64,000 nucleotides of DNA from Brevibacterium oceani (GTDB lineage Bacteria > Actinomycetota > Actinomycetes > Actinomycetales > Brevibacteriaceae), in the NCBI RefSeq assembly GCF_013623835.1, contig NZ_JABKDE010000002.1, positions 186,001-250,000 on the forward strand, read 5' to 3'. The notes beneath the pieces were generated by a model. That model saw only the letters and a program-made list of their open reading frames with translations, did not search any database and was not told the origin of the DNA. Shown here in pieces: positions 45,804 through 55,626 of the stretch. A program made the position numbers and the translations under genes. Each line of letters opens with the position of its first letter. The stretch's first letter is position 1.

Positions 45804-48101
45804 ATGGCTTCTTCAGCCGATTCGCGCCGTCCGCGAGGCATCTCCCGACTGGCATGGTGGGCGGCCCGGGCCCAGAACAACCCCGGCTACCCACAGGTGC
45901 TCGGGCCGATGATCCGAGCCCTGCAGTCGAACCATCCGAAGGCCGACATCGACCTCGTCGTGCGTGCCTACAAGATCGCCGAGGAGGCCCACCGCGGGCA
46001 GACCCGGAAGTCCGGGGACGCCTACATCACTCACCCGATCGCGGTGGCGACGATCCTCGCCGAGATCGGCATGCTCCCGGTGACCTTGGCCGCGGCCCTG
46101 CTCCACGACACCGTCGAGGACACGTCCTATTCCCTCGACGCCCTGACCGAGGAGTTCGGCTCCGAGGTCGCGGCCATGGTCGACGGGGTGACGAAGCTCG
46201 ACAAACTCACCTACGGGCAGGCTGCGCAGTCCGAGACGGTGCGCAAGATGATCGTCGCGATGGCCAAGGACATCCGCGTCCTCGTCATCAAGCTCGCCGA
46301 TCGTCTCCACAACGCCCGCACCTGGCGGTTCGTGCCCGCTTCCTCGAGCACGAAGAAGGCCAGGGAGACCCTCGACATCTACGCTCCGCTGGCTCACCGG
46401 CTGGGCATGAACACGATCAAATGGGAACTCGAGGACCTCTCCTTCCAGGTCCTCCACCCCAAGGTCTACGACGAAGTCGTCAGACTCGTCGCCGACCGTG
46501 CACCCGAACGTGAGAAGTACCTGGCCACGGTCTCGAGCGAGCTGCAGAGCGAGCTGCGGGAATCCGGCATCGAGGCATCGATCACCGGGCGACCCAAGCA
46601 CTACTACTCGATCTATCAGAAGATGGTCGTGCGCGGACACGAGTTCGCCGACATCTACGACCTCGTCGGCGTCCGCGTCCTCGTCGAATCCGTGCGCGAA
46701 TGCTATGCGACCCTCGGCATCGTCCATGCCCGGTGGAACCCGGTTCCCGGGCGCTTCAAGGACTACATCGCGATGCCGAAGTACAACATGTACCAGAGCC
46801 TGCACACCACGGTGATCGGGCCCGCCGGCAAACCCGTCGAGATCCAGATCCGAACCCATGAGATGGACCGGAGGGCAGAGTTCGGCGTCGCCGCCCACTG
46901 GAAGTACAAGGACCTGGGCAAGTCGTCGAAGGCAGTGACTTCGAACACCGCTCGCTCGGTGAAGGTCTCCGATGCCGGAGAGGTCGACGACGCGGCATGG
47001 CTGCGGCAGCTGCTCGACTGGCAGCGTGAGGTCAGCGACCCCGACGAGTTCCTCGACAACCTGCGCTACGAGGTGAATTCGAAGGAGGTCTACGTCTTCA
47101 CCCCCAAGGGCGATGTGATGAGCCTGCCCTCGGGAGCGACCCCCATCGACTTCGCGTATGCCGTGCACACCGAGGTCGGTCACAAGACGATGGGAGCCCG
47201 CGTCAACGGGCGCCTGGTCGCGCTGGACACGGAACTGAAGAACGGCGACTCCGTCGAGGTCTTCACCTCCAAGGACGAAAACGCCGGGCCCAGCCGCGAC
47301 TGGCTCGGATTTGTCCGGAGCCCTCGCGCACGCAGCAAGATCCGCCAGTGGTTCTCCAAGGAGCGCCGGGAAGAGGCGATCGAGAACGGCCGCGAACAGC
47401 TGGCCCGGGCGATGCGGCGCCACTCCATCTCGGCCGCGTCCCTGATGAGTCAGGAAGCCCTCCAGGTCGTGGCCACCGAGTTGCACCTGCCCGATGTCAG
47501 CGCCCTGTATGCGGCCATCGGCAACGGCGTGACCTCCGCGCAGCACGTCGTCGACCTGCTCGCCAAGGAGGTCGGTGACGATGACGACGAGGTCGTGCTT
47601 CCTCCGGAGCCGCGCAACCGCACCGGACAGTCCTCGGGGCACCACTCCTCATCTGAGGCGGTGAGCGTCAAGGGCGTCGACGATGTGCTCGTCAAGCTCG
47701 CCCGCTGCTGCACCCCGGTGCCCGGAGACGAGATCGTCGGCTTCGTCACGCGCGGTTCCGGAGTCTCCGTCCACCGCGTCGACTGCCCGAACGTCGTGTC
47801 CCTCGAACGCGAACCCGAACGGATGGTCGAGGTCGAATGGGGTGAGAAGACCAGCGGCGTCTACCTCGTGCAGATCCAGGTCGAGGCCCTCGACCGGTCG
47901 GGACTGCTCTCCGACATCACCAAGGTGCTCACGGAGACCCACGTCAACATCCTCTCCGCCTCAGTCGGCACCTCACGAGCGCGTGTCGCCCAGTCGAAGT
48001 TCGTCTTCGAGATGAGCGATGCCAGCCACCTCGACACGGTGCTCTCGGCCGTGCGCAAGGTCGAAGGCGTCTTCGACGTCTACCGCATCTCCGGCGGCTG
48101 A
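45804..48101 (+). CDS. rel: bifunctional (p)ppGpp synthetase/hydrolase (Rel/RelA-SpoT)
   Basis: 765 aa, long RSH enzyme that makes and breaks the alarmone (p)ppGpp. The HD hydrolase domain has [14 protein letters not shown] and [10 protein letters not shown] (both His and Asp pairs intact). The synthetase domain contains the [10 protein letters not shown]-type stretch ([13 protein letters not shown]) and [16 protein letters not shown] domain ([28 protein letters not shown]) and the ACT domain at the end follow. The residues suggest both activities. ATG with GAGAGGAGA upstream. No apt gene lies between secF and rel, unlike many relatives. Confidence 0.95.
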   Translation: MASSADSRRPRGISRLAWWAARAQNNPGYPQVLGPMIRALQSNHPKADIDLVVRAYKIAEEAHRGQTRKSGDAYITHPIAVATILAEIGMLPVTLAAALLHDTVEDTSYSLDALTEEFGSEVAAMVDGVTKLDKLTYGQAAQSETVRKMIVAMAKDIRVLVIKLADRLHNARTWRFVPASSSTKKARETLDIYAPLAHRLGMNTIKWELEDLSFQVLHPKVYDEVVRLVADRAPEREKYLATVSSELQSELRESGIEASITGRPKHYYSIYQKMVVRGHEFADIYDLVGVRVLVESVRECYATLGIVHARWNPVPGRFKDYIAMPKYNMYQSLHTTVIGPAGKPVEIQIRTHEMDRRAEFGVAAHWKYKDLGKSSKAVTSNTARSVKVSDAGEVDDAAWLRQLLDWQREVSDPDEFLDNLRYEVNSKEVYVFTPKGDVMSLPSGATPIDFAYAVHTEVGHKTMGARVNGRLVALDTELKNGDSVEVFTSKDENAGPSRDWLGFVRSPRARSKIRQWFSKERREEAIENGREQLARAMRRHSISAASLMSQEALQVVATELHLPDVSALYAAIGNGVTSAQHVVDLLAKEVGDDDDEVVLPPEPRNRTGQSSGHHSSSEAVSVKGVDDVLVKLARCCTPVPGDEIVGFVTRGSGVSVHRVDCPNVVSLEREPERMVEVEWGEKTSGVYLVQIQVEALDRSGLLSDITKVLTETHVNILSASVGTSRARVAQSKFVFEMSDASHLDTVLSAVRKVEGVFDVYRISGG

Positions 48102-48195
48102 TCCGCCCCGTTGTGTGCCGTGCCGACAGGTAGGCCCCGTTGGTTGGGCATAATGGTCGGTCGCTTCCCGAGATTCTTCCGACCGGAACGCCCAC

Positions 48196-48726
48196 CTAGG
48201 CTTCGAACAGTGATCTCATCTGGGCCACGAAAGGGCGGCGGGAGACCACTGAGAGATAGAGCCCGAACCGGCGCCGCAGCCCCGTCGGGATCTCATCGAT
48301 GATGCCGCGCAGCGCTTGGGCGGATTGACCGTTCGGGTGGTGGAAGTGGGGGAGGAGCACATCGTAGAGAGTCCTCTCCTCCCGTGTGATCGGCAGTGAA
48401 CGGATGCGCTGCCACTCATCGTCGGCGAGAGCGATCTCATGGACGTCGAAGTCATCATCGGCGATCCACCGCCGTCGCGGAAGGGTGATGAAGCTCAGCG
48501 GGGTCGGCACTCGTCCCAGCCCGCGATGGACCCACCAGGCGCTGTCATGAGAGAGGACGAGACCGGGCGGTACGAGCGAATGCAGAGCCTCCATCCGGTC
48601 CTCCGGTGAGAGGATCGCCCCCTTGCGCACCCACGTGGTCTCGGTCAGACGGATGAGCAGACCGTCGAGAGTGAGCTCGGTGAGATGCTCGTACCCGTAG
48701 TCACGCAGATGAAACAACGCCTCCAT
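48196..48726 (-). CDS. orphan winged-helix protein, AbiEi-like (weak call)
   Basis: 176 aa from the ATG at 48726. The first 45 residues resemble the winged helix of type IV antitoxins: LRDYGYEHLTELTLDGLLIRLTETTWVRKGAIL. A middle segment reads LVLSHDSAWWVHRGLGRVP, like the LSHESAA...GL motif of AbiEi families. The rest is basic and Trp/Arg-rich. No toxin gene is adjacent, so its role is unknown; autoregulation is likely from its promoter. I chose 48726 over 48771 because a good -35/-10 pair (see promoter) ends 6 nt before it; the longer start has no signal. Family recognition is tentative. Confidence 0.6.
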   Translation of the reverse strand: MEALFHLRDYGYEHLTELTLDGLLIRLTETTWVRKGAILSPEDRMEALHSLVPPGLVLSHDSAWWVHRGLGRVPTPLSFITLPRRRWIADDDFDVHEIALADDEWQRIRSLPITREERTLYDVLLPHFHHPNGQSAQALRGIIDEIPTGLRRRFGLYLSVVSRRPFVAQMRSLFEA

Positions 48727-48761
48727 ACACCGACTATCGCCGGGTACGGAGGCGTTGGCAA
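48715..48761 (-). promoter_or_regulatory. leaderless promoter inside a 10-bp inverted repeat
   Basis: On the minus strand TTGCCA (48756-48761), 17 nt, GATAGT (48733-48738), 6 nt, then ATG at 48726. The arms CAACGCCTCC (48715-48724, plus strand reading) and GGAGGCGTTG (48748-48757) flank the -10 box and overlap the -35 edge and start codon, as an operator would. Confidence 0.6.
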
Positions 48762-48816
48762 GGGTTCGCATCGAGCCTGTGGACAGACACCGACTCGAAC
48801 GCCGCTGTCTGTGGAA

Positions 48817-50169
48817 TCAGTCGAGTTCGGCGGCCGTCTGCGCCAGCTGGTCACGCCACGCGCGACGGGCGTCGAGGGCGTCCTGTGCCTCGGCGACGGC
48901 CTTCTCGTCACCGCCGGACTTCGCGTCCTCGAGCTTCTTCTCGAGCTCTGTGATCGAATCGTCGAGCTGGCTCAGCGCTCCGGAGGTGCGGGCCTTCGTC
49001 TCCGGGTTGCTGCGCTGCCATGCGGCTTCCTCGGCCTCCGACAGTGCCCGCTCGACCTCGCGCAGACCGTTCTCCATCCGCGAGACGTCGGCCCGGGGAA
49101 CCTTCCCGGCTTCCTCCCACTCGTCCTGAATGGTGCGCAGATCCCGCTTCGCGGCCACCGGGTCTGTGATCGGCAGCAGCGCCTGCGCCTTCTTCAGCAG
49201 CTCCTCCTTGACGACGAGGTTGCCCTTGTACTCCTCGTCGAGCGCGGCGTTCTCCGCGTCCCGAGCCGAGAAGAACACGTCCTGAGCGGCACGGAACCGT
49301 GCCCACAGTGCGTCATCGTCCTTCCGGGAGGCGCGCGGGGCACGCTTCCACTGCGTCATGAGGTCTTTGTACTTCTGCGACACCGTGCGGAAATCGGTCG
49401 AGGCCGACAGCGACTCCGCCTCGGCGACGATCTTCTCTTTGATCCGCTTGCCCTCGGCATTGACTTTGTCGAGCTCTGCGAAGAACTCCTTGCGCTTGTG
49501 CTCGAAGGTGTTCCGGGCCTGGGAGAACCGGCCCCACAGCTCCTGATCGACCGAACGCGGCAGACGCGGTCCGGTGCGCTGCATGTCCTTCCACTGTGCG
49601 AAGAGCTCACGCAGACGCGCACCCGACTGCTTCCACTGAATCTTCGACGGGTCCTGTTTGGCCAGGGACTCCGCCTCGGTGACGAGTTCCTCCCGCTCCT
49701 CTGCGGCGGCGAGCTTCGCTGCCTGAGCCTTCGCGGCCTGGCGGGACTCGGTGGATTCGGCATCGGAGATGAGAGTGTCCAACGTCGCACTCAGCCCCTT
49801 GAGATCGCCGACGACATTGGCCTCGGGCAACGACTCCTTGAGCGTCGTGGCCGCGGCCACGATCTCGCGTCCCGGGGCACCGGCAGACAGCCGATTGCGC
49901 AGCAGAGCCGCACTCTCGACGAGCTCGACGTACTTCTTCGCGAAGTACTCGAGCGCCTCGTCGGGGGTGGCATCCGGGTACTGTCCGACCGCACGCTCAC
50001 CCTCGGTCGTCGTGACGAATACGCTGCCGTCTGCATCGGCGCGACCGTGCGTCACCGCGCGCGCCACCTCGGCGTCGTGGTCGATATGGCTGGCATTGAC
50101 CACCTGTGCCGCCTGCGGGCGGGGCAGAGACGACGGGCGGGGGGTCGGCTTCGGTGTCGGGGTCGACAT
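48817..50169 (-). CDS. DUF349 domain protein
   Basis: 450 aa. A variable, Pro-rich N-terminus is followed by a long alpha-helical region of DUF349-type repeats with many Trp/Phe-centred units (for example LWGRFSQARNTFEHKRKEFFAEL, LWARFRAAQDVFFSARD and an intervening LMTQWKRAPRASRKDDD). Function is unknown; the family is common in actinobacteria and some members cluster with DNA or cell-cycle genes. ATG at 50169 has AAGGTGAG 4 nt upstream; an upstream in-frame GTG at 50178 overlaps that site. Probably cytoplasmic, coiled. Confidence 0.88.
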   Translation of the reverse strand: MSTPTPKPTPRPSSLPRPQAAQVVNASHIDHDAEVARAVTHGRADADGSVFVTTTEGERAVGQYPDATPDEALEYFAKKYVELVESAALLRNRLSAGAPGREIVAAATTLKESLPEANVVGDLKGLSATLDTLISDAESTESRQAAKAQAAKLAAAEEREELVTEAESLAKQDPSKIQWKQSGARLRELFAQWKDMQRTGPRLPRSVDQELWGRFSQARNTFEHKRKEFFAELDKVNAEGKRIKEKIVAEAESLSASTDFRTVSQKYKDLMTQWKRAPRASRKDDDALWARFRAAQDVFFSARDAENAALDEEYKGNLVVKEELLKKAQALLPITDPVAAKRDLRTIQDEWEEAGKVPRADVSRMENGLREVERALSEAEEAAWQRSNPETKARTSGALSQLDDSITELEKKLEDAKSGGDEKAVAEAQDALDARRAWRDQLAQTAAELD

Positions 50170-50276
50170 GGTTCTCACCTTGTTTCCATCGGTCGAACCG
50201 GCAGGTCTTCACACCCGCCGATCACTCGATTGTGGGATAGACGTTATCCCAGCATAACCATCAGGACGCTGCCAGA

Positions 50277-50282
50277 TAGACT
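50277..50282 (+). promoter_or_regulatory. candidate leaderless -10 box (TAGACT)
   Basis: TAGACT lies 6 nt before the ATG of the metallo-beta-lactamase fold gene. No ribosome site is seen; TTG at 50283 is an alternative start. Confidence 0.35.
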
Positions 50283-50288
50283 TTGCAC

Positions 50289-50933
50289 ATGGATGTATTC
50301 ACAACCCACGCCGAATTCCTCGACGTCAACTGCTATGCCGTGCGAGCCGAGGGCCGCAGCGACTGCATCCTCATCGATTCCGGTTACGACTGCGCACCGG
50401 GTCTCGAGCGCCTCCTGACCGAGGAGGAACTGGACCCGCAGGCGATCTTCCTCACCCACGGCCATCCCGATCACATCCTGGGCCTGACCAACGTGCTCGC
50501 ACGCTGGGATGTGCCCGTCCACCTCGGCGGGGCCGATCGGTACCGGCTCGACGATCCGGCTTCGACGCTCAGCCCCCAGTTCGCTCCGATGCTCGCGCCA
50601 CTCGTCGCCGACTGGACGACCCCGGATGTCATCGACGTGCACGACGGTCGGAGCTTCGAGATCGCGGGACTGACCATCACGGCCGTCGCCGCACCGGGAC
50701 ACACCGAGGGTTCGACGCTGCTGCGCGTGAGCGACGGCGACGAGGAGATCATCTTCACCGGCGACGTCGTCTTCGCCGGGGCCATCGGCCGCGTGGACCT
50801 GCCCGGGGGAGACGCCCAGGCGATGCAGGACTCACTGCGGCTCTTCGCCGACCTGCCCGACGTGCCCATCTATCCTGGACACGGTCCGGCCTCCCGCGTC
50901 GGTCGGGAACTGGCCTCGAATCCCTTCTTCTGA
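50289..50933 (+). CDS. MBL-fold metallo-hydrolase (glyoxalase II-like)
   Basis: 214 aa. The metal site motif THGHPDH is at about residues 57-63, followed by the GHTEGS His, a GDVVFAGAIGR loop and a closing YPGHGP His. This pattern matches hydroxyacylglutathione hydrolase-type proteins. In mycobacteria a similar gene lies between rel and hisS. The actual thioester substrate (possibly mycothiol-linked) is unknown. Start ATG 50289; TTG 50283 would add two residues. Confidence 0.88.
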   Translation: MDVFTTHAEFLDVNCYAVRAEGRSDCILIDSGYDCAPGLERLLTEEELDPQAIFLTHGHPDHILGLTNVLARWDVPVHLGGADRYRLDDPASTLSPQFAPMLAPLVADWTTPDVIDVHDGRSFEIAGLTITAVAAPGHTEGSTLLRVSDGDEEIIFTGDVVFAGAIGRVDLPGGDAQAMQDSLRLFADLPDVPIYPGHGPASRVGRELASNPFF

Positions 50934-50986
50934 CCACGAGCGCCCACCACCGCAAGAACCACATCGCACCGAAAGCAAGGAGCACC

Positions 50987-52321
50987 ATGGCGAAGTCAGC
51001 CCGTCTGTCCGGATTCCCGGAACGGCTACCGGCCGAACGCGTGATCGAGAAGACCATCATCGACACGCTCGAACACACCTTCGCTCTGCACGGGTTCTCC
51101 GCCCTCAACCACCGCGCCGTCGAACCGATCAGCCAGCTGGCCAAGGACGGGGAGATCGACAAGGAGATCTTCGCCGTCTCCCGTCTGCACTCCGACGGCT
51201 CCGAGCGCAATCCGCTGGGACTGCACTTCGACCTCACCGTGCCGCTGGCCCGCTACATCGCCGACAATGCGAACGAGCTGAGCTTCCCGTTCAAGGCCGC
51301 CCGCGTCCAACCCGTCTGGCGAGGCGAACGGCCGCAGGCCGGCCGCTACCGCGAGTTCATCCAAGCTGATATCGACGTCATCGCCGATGGTGAGCTGCCC
51401 GGCCACTTCGAGGTCGAGATCCCCCTGGCTGTCGCCGACGCCTTCAGACGCCTCGCACCCCTGGGCGTCCCGGGCATCAAGATCGTCGTCAACGATCGTC
51501 GCCTGCTCGAAGGCTTCGCCCGCGGCATCGGACTGACGAACATCCAGGCCGTGCTGCGGTGCCTGGACAAATACGACAAGATCGGACCCGACGAGGTCGC
51601 GAAGCTGCTCGCCGCCGAGGCCGGCGCGGATGAGAAGCAGCAGCAGCTGTGCCTTCAGCTGGCCGCCATCGAATCGGACTCTCCGGACTTCGCCGACGAG
51701 GTCCGCGCCCTCGGCATCGAACACCCGCTGCTCGATGCCGGCCTCGACTCGCTGACGACGATGCTGCGCGCCGCCCACGAGCGGGCTCCGGGCGTCGTCG
51801 TCGCCCAGCTCAAGATCGCTCGCGGACTCGACTACTACACGGGAGCCGTCTACGAGACGCAGCTGATCGGTCACGAGGAGCTCGGCTCCGTGTCCTCCGG
51901 CGGCCGATACGACTCGCTGGTCACGGTCGGGAAGAAGAACTATCCGGGTGTGGGCATGTCCATCGGCGTCTCCCGTCTGATGGCATTCATCCTCGGCGAG
52001 GACTCGAACATCCGCGCCACCCGCGGCACGCCCTCGGCGGTCGTCGTGGCCGTGACCGACGAAGCCCGCCGGGGCGAAGCCGACGCCGTGGCCACCGAGC
52101 TGCGCGCCCGGGACATCCCGTGCGAGGTCTCGCCGAACGCCGCGAAGTTCGGCAAGCAGATCCGCTACGCCGAACGCCGCGACATCCCCTTCGTGTGGTT
52201 CACCGACGGAGAGACAGGTCACGAGGTCAAGGACATCCGCTCCGGCGAGCAGTCCGCGGCCGATCCGGCCACCTGGACCCCGCCCGAGGACGACCTCTGG
52301 CCACGGGTCTACGGCGCCTGA
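50987..52321 (+). CDS. hisS: histidyl-tRNA synthetase
   Basis: A 444-aa class II synthetase. Motif 2 (FKAARVQPVWRGERPQAGRYREFIQ) and the histidine motif LDYYTGAVYE (ARGLDYYTG) are intact. Motif 3 is GVGMSIGVSRLM. The C-terminal anticodon-binding domain ends at the KDIRSGEQSAA segment. ATG has AGGAG 5 nt upstream. It is followed by a hairpin and aspS, a usual pair in many bacteria. Confidence 0.97.
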   Translation: MAKSARLSGFPERLPAERVIEKTIIDTLEHTFALHGFSALNHRAVEPISQLAKDGEIDKEIFAVSRLHSDGSERNPLGLHFDLTVPLARYIADNANELSFPFKAARVQPVWRGERPQAGRYREFIQADIDVIADGELPGHFEVEIPLAVADAFRRLAPLGVPGIKIVVNDRRLLEGFARGIGLTNIQAVLRCLDKYDKIGPDEVAKLLAAEAGADEKQQQLCLQLAAIESDSPDFADEVRALGIEHPLLDAGLDSLTTMLRAAHERAPGVVVAQLKIARGLDYYTGAVYETQLIGHEELGSVSSGGRYDSLVTVGKKNYPGVGMSIGVSRLMAFILGEDSNIRATRGTPSAVVVAVTDEARRGEADAVATELRARDIPCEVSPNAAKFGKQIRYAERRDIPFVWFTDGETGHEVKDIRSGEQSAADPATWTPPEDDLWPRVYGA

Positions 52322-52331
52322 ACACGTTCAC

Positions 52332-52378
52332 CGACCGTGCCCGCACCCGTCGTCGAGGCGAGTGCGGGCCGCCGGTCG
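52332..52378 (+). terminator. terminator-like hairpin between hisS and aspS
   Basis: CGACCG-T-GCCCGCAC (52332-52346) pairs with GTGCGGGC-CGC-CGGTCG (52362-52378), a bulged 14-bp stem 11 nt past hisS. No T-run. Confidence 0.55.
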
Positions 52379-52432
52379 TGAGCGACTATCATTGGTCACG
52401 CGCTGAACATCAACATCACTAAGGAGCCCTAG

Positions 52433-54217
52433 GTGCTGCGAAGCCACGAAGCCGGAAGCCTGCGAGCCGCGAACGCAGGAGAAACCGTCACCCTCACCGG
52501 GTGGGTCGATCGTCGTCGCGATCACGGAGGTGTGGCCTTCATCGATCTGCGTGACACTTCGGGAATCGTGCAGGTCGTCGTCCGCGAGGACGACGCCCAC
52601 CAGCTGCGCAATGAGACCGTCGTCAAGGCCACCGGCACAGTCTCCCCGCGTCCCGAGGGCAACACGAACCCGAACCTGCCCACCGGCGAGATCGAGATCG
52701 TCGACACCGCCGTCGAGGTGCTCTCCGAGGCCGCGGCCCTGCCGTTCCAGGTCTCGGATCACGCCGAGGACTCCGGCACCGTGGGTGAGGAGACTCGCCT
52801 GCGCTACCGCTACCTCGACCTGCGCCGGTCGGGTCCGGCGAAGTCGATCCGTCTGCGCTCCGACGTCAACAAAGCGGCACGGTCGGTCCTCGATGCTCAT
52901 GACTTCGTCGAGATCGAAACCCCGACGCTGACGAAGTCGACGCCCGAGGGCGCCCGGGACTTCCTCGTCCCCGCACGTCTCAAGCCGGGCTCCTGGTACG
53001 CCCTGCCGCAGTCGCCGCAGCTGTTCAAGCAGCTGCTCCAGGTCGCCGGCATGGAACGCTACTACCAGATCGCCCGCTGCTACCGCGACGAGGACTTCCG
53101 CGCCGACCGTCAGCCCGAGTTCACCCAGCTCGACATCGAGGCCTCCTTCGTCGAGCAGGACGACATCATCGCCCTGGCCGAGGAGATCCTCACGGCTCTG
53201 TGGAAGCTCATCGGCTACGACATCACCACGCCGATCCCGCACATCACCTACCACGAGGCGATGGAGAAGTACGGTTCGGACAAGCCCGACCTGCGCTTCG
53301 GCCTCGAGCTGACCAATCTCACGGAGTTCTTCGCCGACACCCCGTTCCGCGTCTTCCAGTCCGACTACGTCGGCTCCGTCGTCTACCCCGGCGGCGGCTC
53401 GCTGCCCCGCCGCCAACTCGACGCTTGGCAGGACTGGGCGAAGCAGCGCGGTGCGAAGGGTCTGGCCTACGTGCTCATCGGAGAGGACGGCACCCTGTCG
53501 GGTCCCGTGGCCAAGAACATCTCCGATGCCGAGAAGGCCGGACTCGCCGAGGTGACCGGAGCGAACCCGGGCGACGCGATCTTCTTCGCCGCCGGGTCCC
53601 CGAACGACTCCCGCTCCCTCCTCGGTGCCGCCCGCAACGAGATCGCCGAACGCACGGGACTCATCAAGGACGGCGACTGGGCGTTCGTGTGGGTCGTCGA
53701 CGCGCCGCTCTTCGAATCCGCCGCCGATGCGCAGGCCGCCGGCGACGTGGCCGTCGGCGGGGGACAGTGGACCGCCGTCCACCACGCCTTCACCGCGCCG
53801 AAGCCCGAATTCCTCGATTCTCTCGAATCCGATCCCGGTGCCGCCCTGGCCTACGCCTACGACATCGTGTGCAACGGCAACGAGATCGGCGGAGGCTCGA
53901 TCCGCATCCACCGCAAGGATGTGCAGGAGCGCGTCTTCACGATCATGGGCATCACCGAGGAAGAGGCGCAGGAGAAGTTCGGCTTCCTCCTCGAGGCCTT
54001 CAAGTTCGGTGCACCCCCGCACGGCGGCATCGCCTTCGGCTGGGACCGCATCGTGTCCCTGCTGGCCGGGGTCGATTCGATCCGTGAGGTCATCGCGTTC
54101 CCGAAGTCCGGCGGCGGATTCGACCCGCTGACCCAGGCTCCGGCTCCGATCACCGACGCCCAGAGGGCCGAGGCCGGCGTCGACTACAAACCGGAAGACG
54201 ACGACGCCGAGTCCTGA
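52433..54217 (+). CDS. aspS: aspartyl-tRNA synthetase (probably non-discriminating or discriminating not resolved)
   Basis: A 594-aa class II synthetase. The OB-fold anticodon domain ([23 protein letters not shown]) is followed by motif 2 ([26 protein letters not shown]) and motif 3 ([19 protein letters not shown]), and by the bacterial insertion domain. GTG with AAGGAGCC upstream. Whether it charges tRNA-Asn too depends on the presence of asnS and gatCAB elsewhere. The stop overlaps the rarA start (TGATG). Confidence 0.96.
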   Translation: MLRSHEAGSLRAANAGETVTLTGWVDRRRDHGGVAFIDLRDTSGIVQVVVREDDAHQLRNETVVKATGTVSPRPEGNTNPNLPTGEIEIVDTAVEVLSEAAALPFQVSDHAEDSGTVGEETRLRYRYLDLRRSGPAKSIRLRSDVNKAARSVLDAHDFVEIETPTLTKSTPEGARDFLVPARLKPGSWYALPQSPQLFKQLLQVAGMERYYQIARCYRDEDFRADRQPEFTQLDIEASFVEQDDIIALAEEILTALWKLIGYDITTPIPHITYHEAMEKYGSDKPDLRFGLELTNLTEFFADTPFRVFQSDYVGSVVYPGGGSLPRRQLDAWQDWAKQRGAKGLAYVLIGEDGTLSGPVAKNISDAEKAGLAEVTGANPGDAIFFAAGSPNDSRSLLGAARNEIAERTGLIKDGDWAFVWVVDAPLFESAADAQAAGDVAVGGGQWTAVHHAFTAPKPEFLDSLESDPGAALAYAYDIVCNGNEIGGGSIRIHRKDVQERVFTIMGITEEEAQEKFGFLLEAFKFGAPPHGGIAFGWDRIVSLLAGVDSIREVIAFPKSGGGFDPLTQAPAPITDAQRAEAGVDYKPEDDDAES

Positions 54218-55626
54218 TGAGCCAGGAACCGAATCTGTTCTCCGACGGCCCGGACCAGGAATCACCTGGCCCGGGCTTCGCCGGTTCCTCCGGATCCTCG
54301 TCGACCGGGCGGGCGCTCGATCCGCTGGCAGTGCGGATGCGTCCACGCACCATCGCCGAGGTGGTCGGACAGGAGCATCTGACGTTCCCCGGATCCCCGC
54401 TCAACCAGCTCGTCGAAGCCAGCGGGGGAGACCGGGCGGGGGCCTCCTCGGTGATCCTGTGGGGTCCTCCCGGGGTCGGGAAGACGACGCTCGCACACGT
54501 GATCTCGCACGCTCCGGGACGCACCTTCGTCGAACTCTCGGCGATCACCGCCGGGGTCAAGGACGTCCGCCAGGTCATCGAGAACGCCCGCCGCGAACGT
54601 GAGATGTACGGCAGAACCACCGTGCTCTTCCTCGATGAGATCCACCGCTTCTCCAAGGCTCAACAGGACGCACTGCTTCCGGCGGTGGAGAACCGCCTCG
54701 TCGTGCTGGTGGCGGCCACGACGGAGAACCCGTCGTTCTCGGTCATCTCCCCGCTGCTGTCCCGTTCGCTGCTGCTCACCCTGCGGCCGCTCGACGACGA
54801 GGCGATCGGCAACCTCCTCGATCATGCCGTCGAATCCGATCGCGGCCTGGCCGGCGGCTTCGAACTCAGCGACGAAGCACGGGCCTTCATCGTCCGCATC
54901 GCCGGTGCCGATGCCAGGCGGTCCCTGACAGTGCTCGAGGCCGCCGCAGGCATCGCTGCTGCTCAGGCCGAGGACGACACCCCGCCGATCCTCATCACCG
55001 AGGAGGCCTGCGCCGAGGCGAGCAGTGAGACGGTGCTGCGGTATGACAAGAACGGCGATCAGCACTACGACGTCGTCTCCGCGTTCATCAAATCCATCCG
55101 CGGCTCGGATGTCGACGCCGCACTGCACTATCTGGCGCGGATGATCGTCGCCGGTGAGGACCCGCGCTTCATCGCCCGCCGCGTCGTCGTCTCCGCCGCC
55201 GAGGACATCGGCATGGCCGACCCACAGGCGCTGCCTATCGCAGTGGCCGCCTCGACGGCGGTGCAGAACATCGGCATGCCCGAAGGGCGGATTCCCCTCG
55301 CCGAGGCGGTCACCTACCTAGCGCTGGCTCCGAAGTCGAACGCGAGCTACCGGGCGCTCGATGCCGCGATCGCCGATGTCAAGAACGGTCTGGCCGGGCA
55401 GGTCCCCACTCATCTGCGCGACGCCCACTATCCGGGTGCGAAGGAACTCGGCCACGGTGAAGGCTATAAGTACTCGCATGACTTTCCGCACGGGGTCGCG
55501 GATCAGGAGTACTTGCCCGAATCACTGCGCGGCAAACGCTATTACACCCCGACGGGCAACGGCATGGAGCGGTCCATGGCGGAGAGGTTGGAGAACCTGC
55601 GGCGCCTGCTCCGGCCCGAGAACTGA
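54217..55626 (+). CDS. rarA: replication-associated recombination protein RarA (MgsA/WRNIP1-like)
   Basis: A 469-aa AAA+ ATPase that acts at stalled replication forks. Walker A is GPPGVGKTT at about residues 85-93 and Walker B is LFLDEIHRF. The sensor ATTENPSFSV follows. The C-terminal tetramerisation domain has AYLYPHDFPHGV-like and PTGNGMERSM parts. ATG overlaps the aspS stop. Its TGA abuts the stop codon of the convergent Nudix gene (TGATCA). Confidence 0.95.
   Translation: MSQEPNLFSDGPDQESPGPGFAGSSGSSSTGRALDPLAVRMRPRTIAEVVGQEHLTFPGSPLNQLVEASGGDRAGASSVILWGPPGVGKTTLAHVISHAPGRTFVELSAITAGVKDVRQVIENARREREMYGRTTVLFLDEIHRFSKAQQDALLPAVENRLVVLVAATTENPSFSVISPLLSRSLLLTLRPLDDEAIGNLLDHAVESDRGLAGGFELSDEARAFIVRIAGADARRSLTVLEAAAGIAAAQAEDDTPPILITEEACAEASSETVLRYDKNGDQHYDVVSAFIKSIRGSDVDAALHYLARMIVAGEDPRFIARRVVVSAAEDIGMADPQALPIAVAASTAVQNIGMPEGRIPLAEAVTYLALAPKSNASYRALDAAIADVKNGLAGQVPTHLRDAHYPGAKELGHGEGYKYSHDFPHGVADQEYLPESLRGKRYYTPTGNGMERSMAERLENLRRLLRPEN

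Noticed and set aside
48102-48195. possible small gene between rel and the winged-helix gene
   Set aside because: Only a direct repeat CCCCGTTG is visible; no frame of useful length.
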